The notes beneath the pieces were generated by a model, which did no database searches, had not been told where the DNA came from, and saw only the letters and a program-made list of their open reading frames with translations. A program made the translations under genes and the position numbers. From assembly GCA_017437205.1 (NCBI GenBank), contig JAFSBP010000318.1, positions 1 to 12,130 of the forward strand: a stretch of DNA of 12,130 bases, read 5' to 3'. This DNA comes from Lachnospiraceae bacterium. GTDB taxonomy: Bacteria > Bacillota > Clostridia > Lachnospirales > Lachnospiraceae. Every line of letters starts with the position of its first letter. Position 1 is the stretch's first letter. Below, in pieces: positions 1 through 6,199 of this stretch.

Positions 1-1
1 A

Positions 2-124
2 GAATTTGAAAACCGGGCATTGCTCTACCATACATTAAAAGACTTTGAAGAGTTTTTGTTGGTCAAAGAAGAGTTTATTGAGAGTCTGACGGAGGAACAA
101 TTGGAGCTTTATTGGGAGGAATGA
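2..124 (+). CDS. C-terminal end of an unidentified protein (partial)
   Basis: An open frame runs in from the left edge for 40 codons and ends at TGA 122-124. The tail is strongly acidic and probably helical, with many Glu, Leu and Phe (for example DFEEFLLVKEEF and TEEQLELYWEE). It is convergent with the phosphodiesterase gene, and the two stop codons lie only 5 bases apart. The amino-acid make-up looks like real protein rather than chance translation, but no family is recognisable from 40 residues and no function is offered. The gene's start and most of its body lie outside the window. Confidence 0.6.
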   Translation, partial: EFENRALLYHTLKDFEEFLLVKEEFIESLTEEQLELYWEE

Positions 125-129
125 ATTTC

Positions 130-858
130 TCAGACTCTTTCATCAACGGAAGATGGCTCCGTCCGGTTTGTCGGAATATAATCCAGTCCCATCTCAAGCA
201 TTCGGCGAACCGTTTCCGGACTATCCCCGGCTCTCAAGCACACACAGATTCCCTGCTCGTGTGTACGCTCGATCAGTCCGGCCGGCACATCCTCAAGTTC
301 GGAGTACTTGTATGACAGCCCGGATTTTCCCATCCGTTTTAATTGTTTCGCATAATCTTCATCGCTGAAAATGTGATGAATGAACACTTCCTCTGTCAGT
401 TTTCGCACCATCTCCAGATGATGAAATTTCGTGCTTGACATCACGACTTCGTCCGGCCGAAACCATTCTGCCGTCTCCTGCAAAATCTGCGGGATATCTT
501 CCGTTTTGGTTTCGATAAACGGTACTGCCCCGGCCTGTCGGCAAATTCGGAGATATTCCGAAAACAGGGGGATTTTAAGCCCTTCCTGTTCCACTCGCTC
601 CAATTCAAGCAGCTCCTTTAAGGTCATCTCTCTTACCGCTCCGGAACCTTTGTATGTGCTGTCAACCGTCGCATCGTGAATACACACCAGATGCCCGTCG
701 GCAGTTCGATGCACATCTGTCTCAATGGCCCAAAATTTTCGCATTCCTGCTTCCGTAAATGCCGGAATTGAATTTTGCGGTGCTGCCGGGGTAAATCCCC
801 GGTGGGCAATCAAGCGCACACCACTATATTTCCCCGGAATCCATCTTCTATTTTCCAT
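130..858 (-). CDS. Glycerophosphodiester phosphodiesterase family protein
   Basis: A 242-residue GDPD-fold TIM-barrel protein. The family hydrolyses glycerophosphodiesters to glycerol 3-phosphate and an alcohol using a divalent metal. Visible motifs from the start at 858: IAHRG with H19 and R20, QNS near 28-30 where most members have ENT, the metal pair E46-x-D48 in ETDVH, the second catalytic His in IHD (H61-D62), and E116 in FIETKTE. All usual catalytic positions are present. No signal peptide or membrane segment is seen, so it is probably cytoplasmic. The ATG at 858 is preferred over the adjacent GTG at 861 because AGAGG then lies 7 bases upstream. It follows the FAD oxidoreductase gene by 40 bases and is likely cotranscribed with it. 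The exact substrate is unknown; the family call is secure. Confidence 0.88.
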   Translation of the reverse strand: MENRRWIPGKYSGVRLIAHRGFTPAAPQNSIPAFTEAGMRKFWAIETDVHRTADGHLVCIHDATVDSTYKGSGAVREMTLKELLELERVEQEGLKIPLFSEYLRICRQAGAVPFIETKTEDIPQILQETAEWFRPDEVVMSSTKFHHLEMVRKLTEEVFIHHIFSDEDYAKQLKRMGKSGLSYKYSELEDVPAGLIERTHEQGICVCLRAGDSPETVRRMLEMGLDYIPTNRTEPSSVDERV

Positions 859-898
859 CACGTCACCTCTATATTTCTCAATTCACACCGCACTGTAA

Positions 899-2716
899 TC
901 AGCACACTTCAAAGGCAAAAATATGTGCAGTCGCACTTCCATAGGTATCCGATATCCTCTCACTAGCGTAAGTGGACAAAGGTACAAAACGGATCGCCGT
1001 TGTGGTCACATCGATCTTCTCGCGAATAAATCGCTGATAGTTTTCAGTGGTCTCATATACAATCTTCCACTGCCCCTGTTCGTCTAGTGCCTCAATCTTA
1101 AAAGCCTTAACCATGCAACGGGGGAATCCAAAGGTGGTTCGATTATGGGATAATGGTTTAAACAGCACCGTGGAAATATTCAGTGCGTCCGGGTTTCCGT
1201 CCACATATTCGCGGTCCAGGTCGCTGTCTACCACCAATCGAAACTGACTGATATGAGTGGGCACATCAAAGGTATAGGTGACAGCCTGATTGATCCGGCC
1301 ATAATATCCGTTATCATTTCCCCAAATTCGTCGATCCAGTCCATTGTGGATTGCAGAACAATCCCCGTAATCGCAGGTCAGCTTTGCGATCTTTGAAAGC
1401 GCAGCAACCTCTCGTCTATGATAGGGCAGGAAACAATCATCCTCCATCAAGATGGACTGAATTTCCCTGATTTTTTCTTTGCAGACCTGTCTGGGAGACA
1501 TACCGTTTTTGATGGCTACTGACGCTGCAGTTCCCACACCCTGACCGATCACACCGACCGTCGCCATGACTCTGGTGCTGGCGAAACCGATGTGAGTTGC
1601 ACTGATATTTCTTCCCGCAAACATCAGGTTATCAATATTTTTTGAATACAGACAGCGCAGCGGGATACCGTAAGGCTCAGTCAATCTCCGCTTCTGCAGA
1701 TGATTTCCGCCTTTACCGTCCATAAAGAATCCGCCCGGAAGATGATTGTCAATCTGCCAACCGCCATAAGCGACCTCATCCTCAAATGCGGGATGCTGCT
1801 CAATATCGTTCTGCGTCAGTATATAGTCACCTACATAGCGACGGCTCTCCCTCTTTCCAGGTAGGAAGCCGATCCACTCCAGTTCCCAGTTGTCCGCACC
1901 GTGATCACCGTGATTTTTCATATGATCCCAAACACCAAAAGCGATCTTCAGCAGTTCATCGCGGATAATTTCCGTGTCATGGATACTGTCATACTCTCCG
2001 CCCAACTCAATCCAATAAAAATTCGTTCCGATGCGCTCAAGACAATGGTGCGGCTTATTATTCATTTCCTCATCTGTAAGGAATACATACGCCCAGTCAG
2101 GTGCCTTAAACTCACACTTATGATCAGTCTCTTTCGCCTGTATCATAAGACTCATGCCCATGGTTTTCCGGTCTTCCGTCTCTAATCCAAACTCTTCGTT
2201 GAATTCTGTTGCTGCTTCACGTCCCACACGATACTCTGCACCGGTCAAATCTGCCAAAATACTGTCACCGGAGGAATCTACGAATATTTCTGCCTCCACC
2301 TGATGCCAGGTGTACGTGGTAAGCTGGAACCCTTTTACACTGACAATTTTGTTGCCGTCCATCTTGGCATCACAACAACTGCAATTTAACAGAAGCTCGA
2401 TGTTTTCCTCAAATTTTACCTTTTCATATAAGATGCTGTCCCAAATCGTAAAATTGCGCTCCGGATTGCGCTTCATATTCTCCAGGAGAATTTCCTCCAT
2501 GATACCTGTCTCCTGCAGGTTGCGCACTCTGGAACCTGCTCCGCTGACCCACATCCGGATTTCTGAGCTGGCATTTCCTCCCAACACCGGACGATCATGC
2601 ATCAGAACCACCTTGGTTCCATGCCTGGCCGCCGCAATGGCTGTCAACATGCCGCCAAGACCACCGCCGATTACACATAACTGCGTACTGTGTTTCACTT
2701 CTCTTAATGCTCCCAT
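899..2716 (-). CDS. FAD-dependent oxidoreductase (FAD_oxidored / PF12831-like)
   Basis: A 605-residue flavoprotein. The N-terminus carries a Rossmann dinucleotide-binding motif, VIGGGLGGM, at about 15-23, followed by an acidic-to-His strand end (VVLMHDRP) and then LGGNASSEIRMWV at about 45-57. This last segment is characteristic of the FAD_oxidored family found in polysaccharide-utilisation settings. A second FAD-contact segment, MFAGRNISATHIGFASTR, precedes a helix rich in Gly and Ala. The last 150 or so residues (from about 455) are beta-rich and look like a separate galactose-binding or discoidin-like module; that part is inference from pattern only. Start ATG 2716 has GGAGG 7 bases upstream. 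No signal peptide is seen. It is the first gene of the unit with the phosphodiesterase and is divergent from the AraC regulator. The oxidised substrate is unknown. Confidence 0.85.
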   Translation of the reverse strand: MGALREVKHSTQLCVIGGGLGGMLTAIAAARHGTKVVLMHDRPVLGGNASSEIRMWVSGAGSRVRNLQETGIMEEILLENMKRNPERNFTIWDSILYEKVKFEENIELLLNCSCCDAKMDGNKIVSVKGFQLTTYTWHQVEAEIFVDSSGDSILADLTGAEYRVGREAATEFNEEFGLETEDRKTMGMSLMIQAKETDHKCEFKAPDWAYVFLTDEEMNNKPHHCLERIGTNFYWIELGGEYDSIHDTEIIRDELLKIAFGVWDHMKNHGDHGADNWELEWIGFLPGKRESRRYVGDYILTQNDIEQHPAFEDEVAYGGWQIDNHLPGGFFMDGKGGNHLQKRRLTEPYGIPLRCLYSKNIDNLMFAGRNISATHIGFASTRVMATVGVIGQGVGTAASVAIKNGMSPRQVCKEKIREIQSILMEDDCFLPYHRREVAALSKIAKLTCDYGDCSAIHNGLDRRIWGNDNGYYGRINQAVTYTFDVPTHISQFRLVVDSDLDREYVDGNPDALNISTVLFKPLSHNRTTFGFPRCMVKAFKIEALDEQGQWKIVYETTENYQRFIREKIDVTTTAIRFVPLSTYASERISDTYGSATAHIFAFEVC

Positions 2717-2740
2717 TGTTCATCCTCCAATATCACATAT

Positions 2741-2750
2741 TTTGCGCAAA
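2741..2750. repeat. Short palindrome in the FAD oxidoreductase leader
   Basis: TTTGCGCAAA is a perfect 10-bp palindrome with near-symmetric flanks (CATAT to the left, TATG to the right, offset by one base). It sits between the -35 of the rightward AraC promoter and the ribosome site of the leftward FAD gene. It could be an operator or chance; nothing in the sequence decides this. Confidence 0.3.
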
Positions 2751-2756
2751 TATGAA

Positions 2757-2785
2757 TTGACAAAGTCGATTCCGCGCTCTATGAT
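2757..2785 (+). promoter_or_regulatory. Sigma-A type promoter for the AraC regulator
   Basis: The -35 is TTGACA (2757-2762) and the -10 is TATGAT (2780-2785), with exactly 17 bases between them. Transcription would start near 2792 and leave a leader of about 75 bases before the AraC start codon at 2868. Confidence 0.7.
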
Positions 2786-2795
2786 AAAAGCATAC

Positions 2796-2824
2796 ATTAT
2801 CCAAAATTAAATTTATATTACGTT
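2796..2824 (-). promoter_or_regulatory. Possible activator-dependent promoter for the FAD-GDPD unit
   Basis: Read on the minus strand, GATAAT (2801-2796) could be a -10. The hexamer 17 bases upstream, AACGTA (2824-2819), is a poor -35, as expected for a promoter that needs an activator. The TTTGTG direct repeats lie at and just beyond this -35. This is inference from layout; other weak candidates exist nearby. Confidence 0.3.
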
Positions 2825-2850
2825 TTGTGTGATTTATCTATGAATTTGTG
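2824..2850. promoter_or_regulatory. Direct repeat, candidate AraC-family operator
   Basis: TTTGTG occurs at 2824-2829 and again at 2845-2850, both followed by related sequence (TGAT and ATAT). The 21-base period is two helical turns and matches the usual arrangement of half-sites bound by AraC-family proteins. It lies in the leader of the AraC gene and just upstream of the suggested FAD promoter, so it could serve both autoregulation and activation. Confidence 0.35.
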
Positions 2851-2867
2851 ATATACAGGAGAACATA

Positions 2868-3803
2868 ATGAACGAATATAGGCTTACACATCCGGAATCC
2901 GAAAATTACTGTCTTTTATCCTCCGGCTTCGGTCTGAAACGGTATCAGAATGCCGCCGGATGGATTGATTACTGGCTGGGAGACCATCTTATCTTTTCCC
3001 CTCGCAAAAACCATTACACCACCGTCTCTTTTCCGGAAAAGCTTCATTCACATGAATACTATGAACTATTAATCCCCAGAAAAGGTGACGTTGGTTTCGT
3101 TGCCGATAACCAATATATCTCACCTTCCCCGGGGACACTGATCGTTTTTCACCCGAACTGCATTCATACCGGACGCCTCTTATCCGACTCCAATTATGAG
3201 CGATATGTGCTGCTGTTTGATGCGGAGGCCTTTAATTTGTTCGGAGAAAACCTCTCTCCGTTGAGCTTTCTCTATAACGATGCTGTGTGTGTCGAACTTC
3301 CTCCTAATATGGTTGATACGCTCGATCAGGAACTTCAAACGATTACTGCTATTTTGTCCGACGAATACGCAGATTCCGCTTTATTGGCCTACAGCCATAT
3401 CTCCAGACTGCTCTGTCTGGTTAATCGTCATGCCACTATCTCCCACCGTGCAGTCCAGACCATACCGCATAATATTCTGAAAATCAAACAATATATCGAT
3501 GAACATTATCTCCTGTTAAACACGACCACTGAAGTTTCAGAACATTTTTACTACCGAAGGGAACATGTTTCCCGCCTGTTCAAGGAATACTTCAACACCA
3601 ATCTTTCAGACTATCTGACATCTCTTAAGGTTATCCACAGTCAGAAAATGCTGAGAGAAGGGGAGAGCGTGACGAACGCATGCTTCCAATCCGGTTTCCG
3701 CAACATGTCCACCTTTCTTTCAGCTTTTCGGAAGCACACAAACATGAACCCTTCAGCGTTCCGCAAGATATCTATACCATCAGATTTTAGAAATAAATGC
3801 TAA
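2868..3803 (+). CDS. AraC family transcriptional regulator
   Basis: A 311-residue regulator with two domains. The N-terminal part (about 50-125) is a cupin-like sensor: LHSHEYYELLI at about 59-69, then a Gly/Pro turn and IVFHPNCIHTGR at about 92-103, typical of ligand-binding AraC sensors. The C-terminal 100 residues (about 203-300) form the paired helix-turn-helix domain, with REHVSRLFKEYFN in the first motif and the family signature ACFQSGFRNMSTFLSAFRKH near 271-290, followed by NPSAFRK. Start ATG 2868 has AGGAG 6 bases upstream. It is divergent from the FAD oxidoreductase gene, its most likely target, and the shared region holds a possible direct-repeat operator. Its 3' end overlaps the end of the antisense toxin stub by 24 bases. 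Confidence 0.93.
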   Translation: MNEYRLTHPESENYCLLSSGFGLKRYQNAAGWIDYWLGDHLIFSPRKNHYTTVSFPEKLHSHEYYELLIPRKGDVGFVADNQYISPSPGTLIVFHPNCIHTGRLLSDSNYERYVLLFDAEAFNLFGENLSPLSFLYNDAVCVELPPNMVDTLDQELQTITAILSDEYADSALLAYSHISRLLCLVNRHATISHRAVQTIPHNILKIKQYIDEHYLLLNTTTEVSEHFYYRREHVSRLFKEYFNTNLSDYLTSLKVIHSQKMLREGESVTNACFQSGFRNMSTFLSAFRKHTNMNPSAFRKISIPSDFRNKC

Positions 3804-3878
3804 ATTTTTCTCCAGCACCTCATCTGGCGACAAATCTAGCCAATTCTTTTTGGAACGTTCTAGTTGTTTTTTGTTCAT
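3780..3878 (-). pseudogene. Truncated start of a probable AbiEii-type toxin gene
   Basis: A 32-codon frame begins at ATG 3878-3876 and stops at TGA 3782-3780. Its start overlaps the stop of the AbiEi gene as TAATG, with GGAGG just upstream inside the AbiEi end, so it should be efficiently translated and coupled. The peptide begins MNKKQLERSKKNWL and continues with LSPDEVLEKNLAF. That pattern (short Lys-rich start, NW, then a Pro-Asp-Glu helix leading to Leu and Phe) resembles the N-terminus of AbiEii/AbiGii nucleotidyltransferase toxins, which normally follow AbiEi directly. The catalytic domain is missing, and the frame runs into the antisense end of the AraC gene. This suggests that a deletion removed the toxin. 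The family assignment rests mostly on position and is moderate; the coupled small ORF itself is plain. Confidence 0.5.
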
Positions 3879-4420
3879 TACAACACCTCCATCTGTATCA
3901 TTTCCATTAGCTTATTCGTATTTCTAAATTTTTCTGCATACTCTTCCACTTTTGCAATATCCATTTGTTCAACTTTGCCCCGATAACTTAAAATAATTTC
4001 TTTATAATAATCAAATGGAAGCCTGCTCCTAAATCTCATAAGTTCTATTAACATACGCTCTAAACTATAAATATTTATCTCCGTATTTTGGTACTTCGTT
4101 TTTATTCTGCCCATATCAAATATCTCTTTTTTCAAAAAGGTTTGAACTACTCGGTAATCTTTAATTCTGGCATCGGTTCTAAGTGTCGCAAGATAATAGT
4201 AATCCGGAATAACATCCGTCAGCCCGTGATAATAAAACGCACTCTCTCCGGAAATTATTGCTCGTGGATATTTTACACTAATAATTTCCAGTTCAGAACA
4301 GTTCTTCTTTAAAGAATAAATGCCCTTTTCTTTTTGAAATAGTTTTCCCGCTGCAATCTCTTTTTTTATCAAATGATCACTCCCATATTTTTCAAGACAT
4401 TGCTTGTATGTCAATACCAT
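3878..4420 (-). CDS. AbiEi-family type IV antitoxin / transcriptional regulator
   Basis: A 180-residue protein matching the AbiEi antitoxin pattern: an N-terminal winged helix-turn-helix of about 40 residues ending in KGIYSL (32-37), then AIISGESAFYYHGLTD (54-69) and the strand DYYYLATLR, then IYSLERMLIELMRFRSR (117-133), the family's conserved helix. AbiEi proteins repress their own operon through DNA binding and counteract an AbiEii nucleotidyltransferase toxin. The normal partner gene is reduced to a stub directly behind this one. Start ATG 4420 is preceded by GAGGG. The gene is rich in Lys, Ile and Tyr codons and is much more AT-rich than its neighbours, suggesting it was acquired. Its promoter and probable operators are intact. 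Confidence 0.82.
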   Translation of the reverse strand: MVLTYKQCLEKYGSDHLIKKEIAAGKLFQKEKGIYSLKKNCSELEIISVKYPRAIISGESAFYYHGLTDVIPDYYYLATLRTDARIKDYRVVQTFLKKEIFDMGRIKTKYQNTEINIYSLERMLIELMRFRSRLPFDYYKEIILSYRGKVEQMDIAKVEEYAEKFRNTNKLMEMIQMEVL

Positions 4421-4440
4421 TTTTCTTCGCCCTCTATTTT

Positions 4441-4482
4441 AGTATTAATACACACATTAGTCATGCAATGTGTATATTTACT
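4441..4482. promoter_or_regulatory. Palindrome 1, candidate AbiEi operator
   Basis: Imperfect inverted repeat with arms 4441-4458 (AGTATTAATACACACATT) and 4467-4482 (AATGTGTATATTTACT) around an 8-base centre. The arms share the half-site AGTA...ATACACA with palindrome 2. It begins 4 bases after the -10 of the AbiEi promoter and so covers the transcription start and early leader, where a bound repressor would block transcription. Confidence 0.6.
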
Positions 4483-4486
4483 CAAA

Positions 4487-4515
4487 ATTATAGCATTACT
4501 TGTCAGATAGGTCAA
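4487..4515 (-). promoter_or_regulatory. Promoter of the AbiEi gene
   Basis: On the minus strand TTGACC (4515-4510) and a perfect TATAAT (4492-4487) are separated by 17 bases. The start would fall near 4480, giving a leader of about 60 bases to ATG 4420. The promoter lies exactly between the two palindromes. Confidence 0.8.
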
Positions 4516-4522
4516 GTAATAT

Positions 4523-4567
4523 TTAAGTAAAAATACACACGAGTTTTCCATCGTGTGTATTTTTACT
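4523..4567 (-). terminator. Possible terminator of the sugar operon
   Basis: The same 17-bp inverted repeat, read as RNA on the minus strand, forms a stable hairpin whose 3' arm ends in UAUUUUUACUU. It lies about 75 bases past the stop of the last operon gene. The AT-rich outer stem and interrupted U-run make it a weaker terminator than usual, but no better candidate exists between 4421 and 4641. Confidence 0.4.
4526..4567. promoter_or_regulatory. Palindrome 2, candidate AbiEi operator
   Basis: Perfect 17-bp inverted repeat, arms 4526-4542 (AGTAAAAATACACACGA) and 4551-4567, with an 8-base centre. It lies 10 bases upstream of the AbiEi -35. It carries the same half-site as palindrome 1, and the two centres are 84 bp apart, close to eight helical turns. 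Two inverted repeats in the promoter are the known arrangement of AbiEi autoregulation. Confidence 0.6.
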
Positions 4568-4641
4568 CTAGTCATCATTTTTTATGATTTATCTTTTCCT
4601 TAATCGTTGATTTTATTCGTAATGGCAGTCTTGTTTCCTTA

Positions 4642-5676
4642 TTATACCGAAAACTCATCGGGATTCTCCCCCGGTAATATCTCTTTGTATAGATTCCGGA
4701 AATATTCCTCAAACCCATCGTCATTCGGATGAAGACGTAGATCCGCAAAATACTTTTCATCCTGCGGAACAAAGTCAAATCCGTGGATACAGGTGATATT
4801 CTCAAACTCTTTTACAATACTTTCAATATCTTCCGACACCTTATGAAAAGGACCAAATGTTTTCTCAGCTGTGTAATCCTTACGCCAGATTGGAGTGATT
4901 GCAAAAATTTTGGCATTGGGATAATTTCTGTTCAAGGCAGCATAAAAGGCATAACATTTTTCCTTAAATTCATCTTCCCCTAACCGGCTCCAGTCATTGG
5001 TGCCGTAGGCCACCGTGATATAGTCCGGTTCAAACGGCTCTCTCGTTTCAGCCAGCGCGGGGAAAAACCGCTCTGCACCAATACCTTTATTTACCTCCTC
5101 TGCGCCAAGAGCTTCCGCCAGTTTAGCTGCGTAACGATTGGACGGTCTAAGCGCATCGTAACCCTGGGTAATGGAATCGCCGAAAGCAAGCATCTTTTTC
5201 GCTGCCTTAATCGGCTTTATCCAAGCGCCATCATCCAAACTGAGTTCCTGTATCTCCACAGCCATGGACCACGGCAGGTAGACACAAACCTGCTTGGTGC
5301 CCTCGCCCAGATCAAACTGTTTGGAAAATTCTCCGCGCGGACACTGGATCGTCGTATAATCCTGCGGAATCTCAATATCAGAAAAATTATCTAGATATCC
5401 TGCCGGCTCTCCGTTCACCATAACATCGATGGAAAAATACTGACGCGAGGATGCCACTCTGACATTTACACGCAAAGAGAGAACAGTGCTATTTGTTTCA
5501 AAACATAGTTTTACACCCGCAGTGGCTCGCGATTTTCTATAGAAATCCTCACTAATCCACTTATAGAGTTCTTCCTGTTCCTCAGTAAACCGATACAGGC
5601 AAACACCGTTTTCGGTTCCTGCACTTCTCACAGCCCCTTGACAGATGGCACTGATTTGTTCATATGTAAGTTTCAT
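4642..5676 (-). CDS. SGNH/GDSL hydrolase with N-terminal beta-rich domain
   Basis: A 344-residue two-domain esterase. Residues about 25-150 are beta-rich and lack a catalytic motif, resembling the jelly-roll domain that precedes the hydrolase in CE2-like carbohydrate esterases. The SGNH hydrolase follows: nucleophile S168 in FGDSIT (block I), the oxyanion Gly in KGIGAERF near 200, N227 in YGTND (block III) and the D312-x-x-H316 pair in DLRLHPND (block V). The catalytic set is complete. No signal peptide is seen, so it is likely cytoplasmic. Start ATG 5676 has AGGAGG 6 bases upstream. It is the last gene of the long minus-strand operon, 27 bases after YjbQ. The likely role is removing acetyl or other acyl groups from the imported sugar; the substrate is inferred from context only. 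Confidence 0.88.
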   Translation of the reverse strand: MKLTYEQISAICQGAVRSAGTENGVCLYRFTEEQEELYKWISEDFYRKSRATAGVKLCFETNSTVLSLRVNVRVASSRQYFSIDVMVNGEPAGYLDNFSDIEIPQDYTTIQCPRGEFSKQFDLGEGTKQVCVYLPWSMAVEIQELSLDDGAWIKPIKAAKKMLAFGDSITQGYDALRPSNRYAAKLAEALGAEEVNKGIGAERFFPALAETREPFEPDYITVAYGTNDWSRLGEDEFKEKCYAFYAALNRNYPNAKIFAITPIWRKDYTAEKTFGPFHKVSEDIESIVKEFENITCIHGFDFVPQDEKYFADLRLHPNDDGFEEYFRNLYKEILPGENPDEFSV

Positions 5677-5703
5677 CCTTTACCTCCTGAAGAATATCCT
5701 TGC

Positions 5704-6198
5704 TTACTCCCCAATGACCATAACCTGAACCGTACGCGTTCTTCCTCTGGTACTGTCAAAATCAATAAAATGAACAAATCCAAACTCTCCGAGATCCAGC
5801 TTTCCACCCTCAATCACGACGGTCTCGCTTCTGCCGATAATGGATGAACGCAGATGCGCATCCGTATTGTGGCAGCCTCTCGCATCCTCATCGTGCTCCT
5901 CAGCAAATGCAAGGGCCTTGGGACCGGGATGCAGATACATTCCCTCATAACGACATTCAGGAATAATTTTCTCCATCACATTTACCAGATCCTGCTGTAA
6001 CGTTTCCAGCCCGGTCATTGACATATCAAAGGCACACTCCTGTGTGATCACACAACAGGTCGTGTGATGGGAATAGACCACCGCGATTCCCTCCTTTACA
6101 CCGGACTTCTCCACGATTTCTCTGGTTTTCGCCGTGACATCATGAAAAGTGTACGCTCTGTCTCGGGACTCGACCTTAAAAGATTCTCTGTATACCAT
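5704..6198 (-). CDS. YjbQ / UPF0047 family protein
   Basis: A 164-residue member of the YjbQ family, some of whose members have been reported to show weak thiamine-phosphate synthase activity; the true role is unsettled. Conserved segments are visible: SHHTTCCVITQE at about 43-54, HNTDAHLRSSIIG at 110-122, and LGEFGFVHFIDFDSTRGRTR at 136-155. It is about 25 residues longer than the usual 135-140, the extra length lying near 69-108 before the NTDAH motif. The aromatic position usual after LG (often WQ) is EFGF here. The start ATG 6198 lies one base after the stop of the TIM-like gene, with GGGAG inside that gene's end, so translation is coupled. Placement inside a sugar operon suggests a role in that pathway rather than in thiamine synthesis, but this is inference. 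Confidence 0.88.
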   Translation of the reverse strand: MVYRESFKVESRDRAYTFHDVTAKTREIVEKSGVKEGIAVVYSHHTTCCVITQECAFDMSMTGLETLQQDLVNVMEKIIPECRYEGMYLHPGPKALAFAEEHDEDARGCHNTDAHLRSSIIGRSETVVIEGGKLDLGEFGFVHFIDFDSTRGRTRTVQVMVIGE

Positions 6199-6199
6199 C

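Noticed and set aside
81..138. 9-bp inverted repeat AGAGTCTGA / TCAGACTCT as a shared terminator for the convergent genes
   Set aside because: The loop is 40 bases, both arms lie in coding sequence and no U-run follows, so it is more likely chance.
4575..4805. Open frame of 76 codons on the minus strand
   Set aside because: It overlaps the end of the SGNH gene in another frame and ends in low-complexity Lys/Ile-rich sequence; there is no sign of a real protein.
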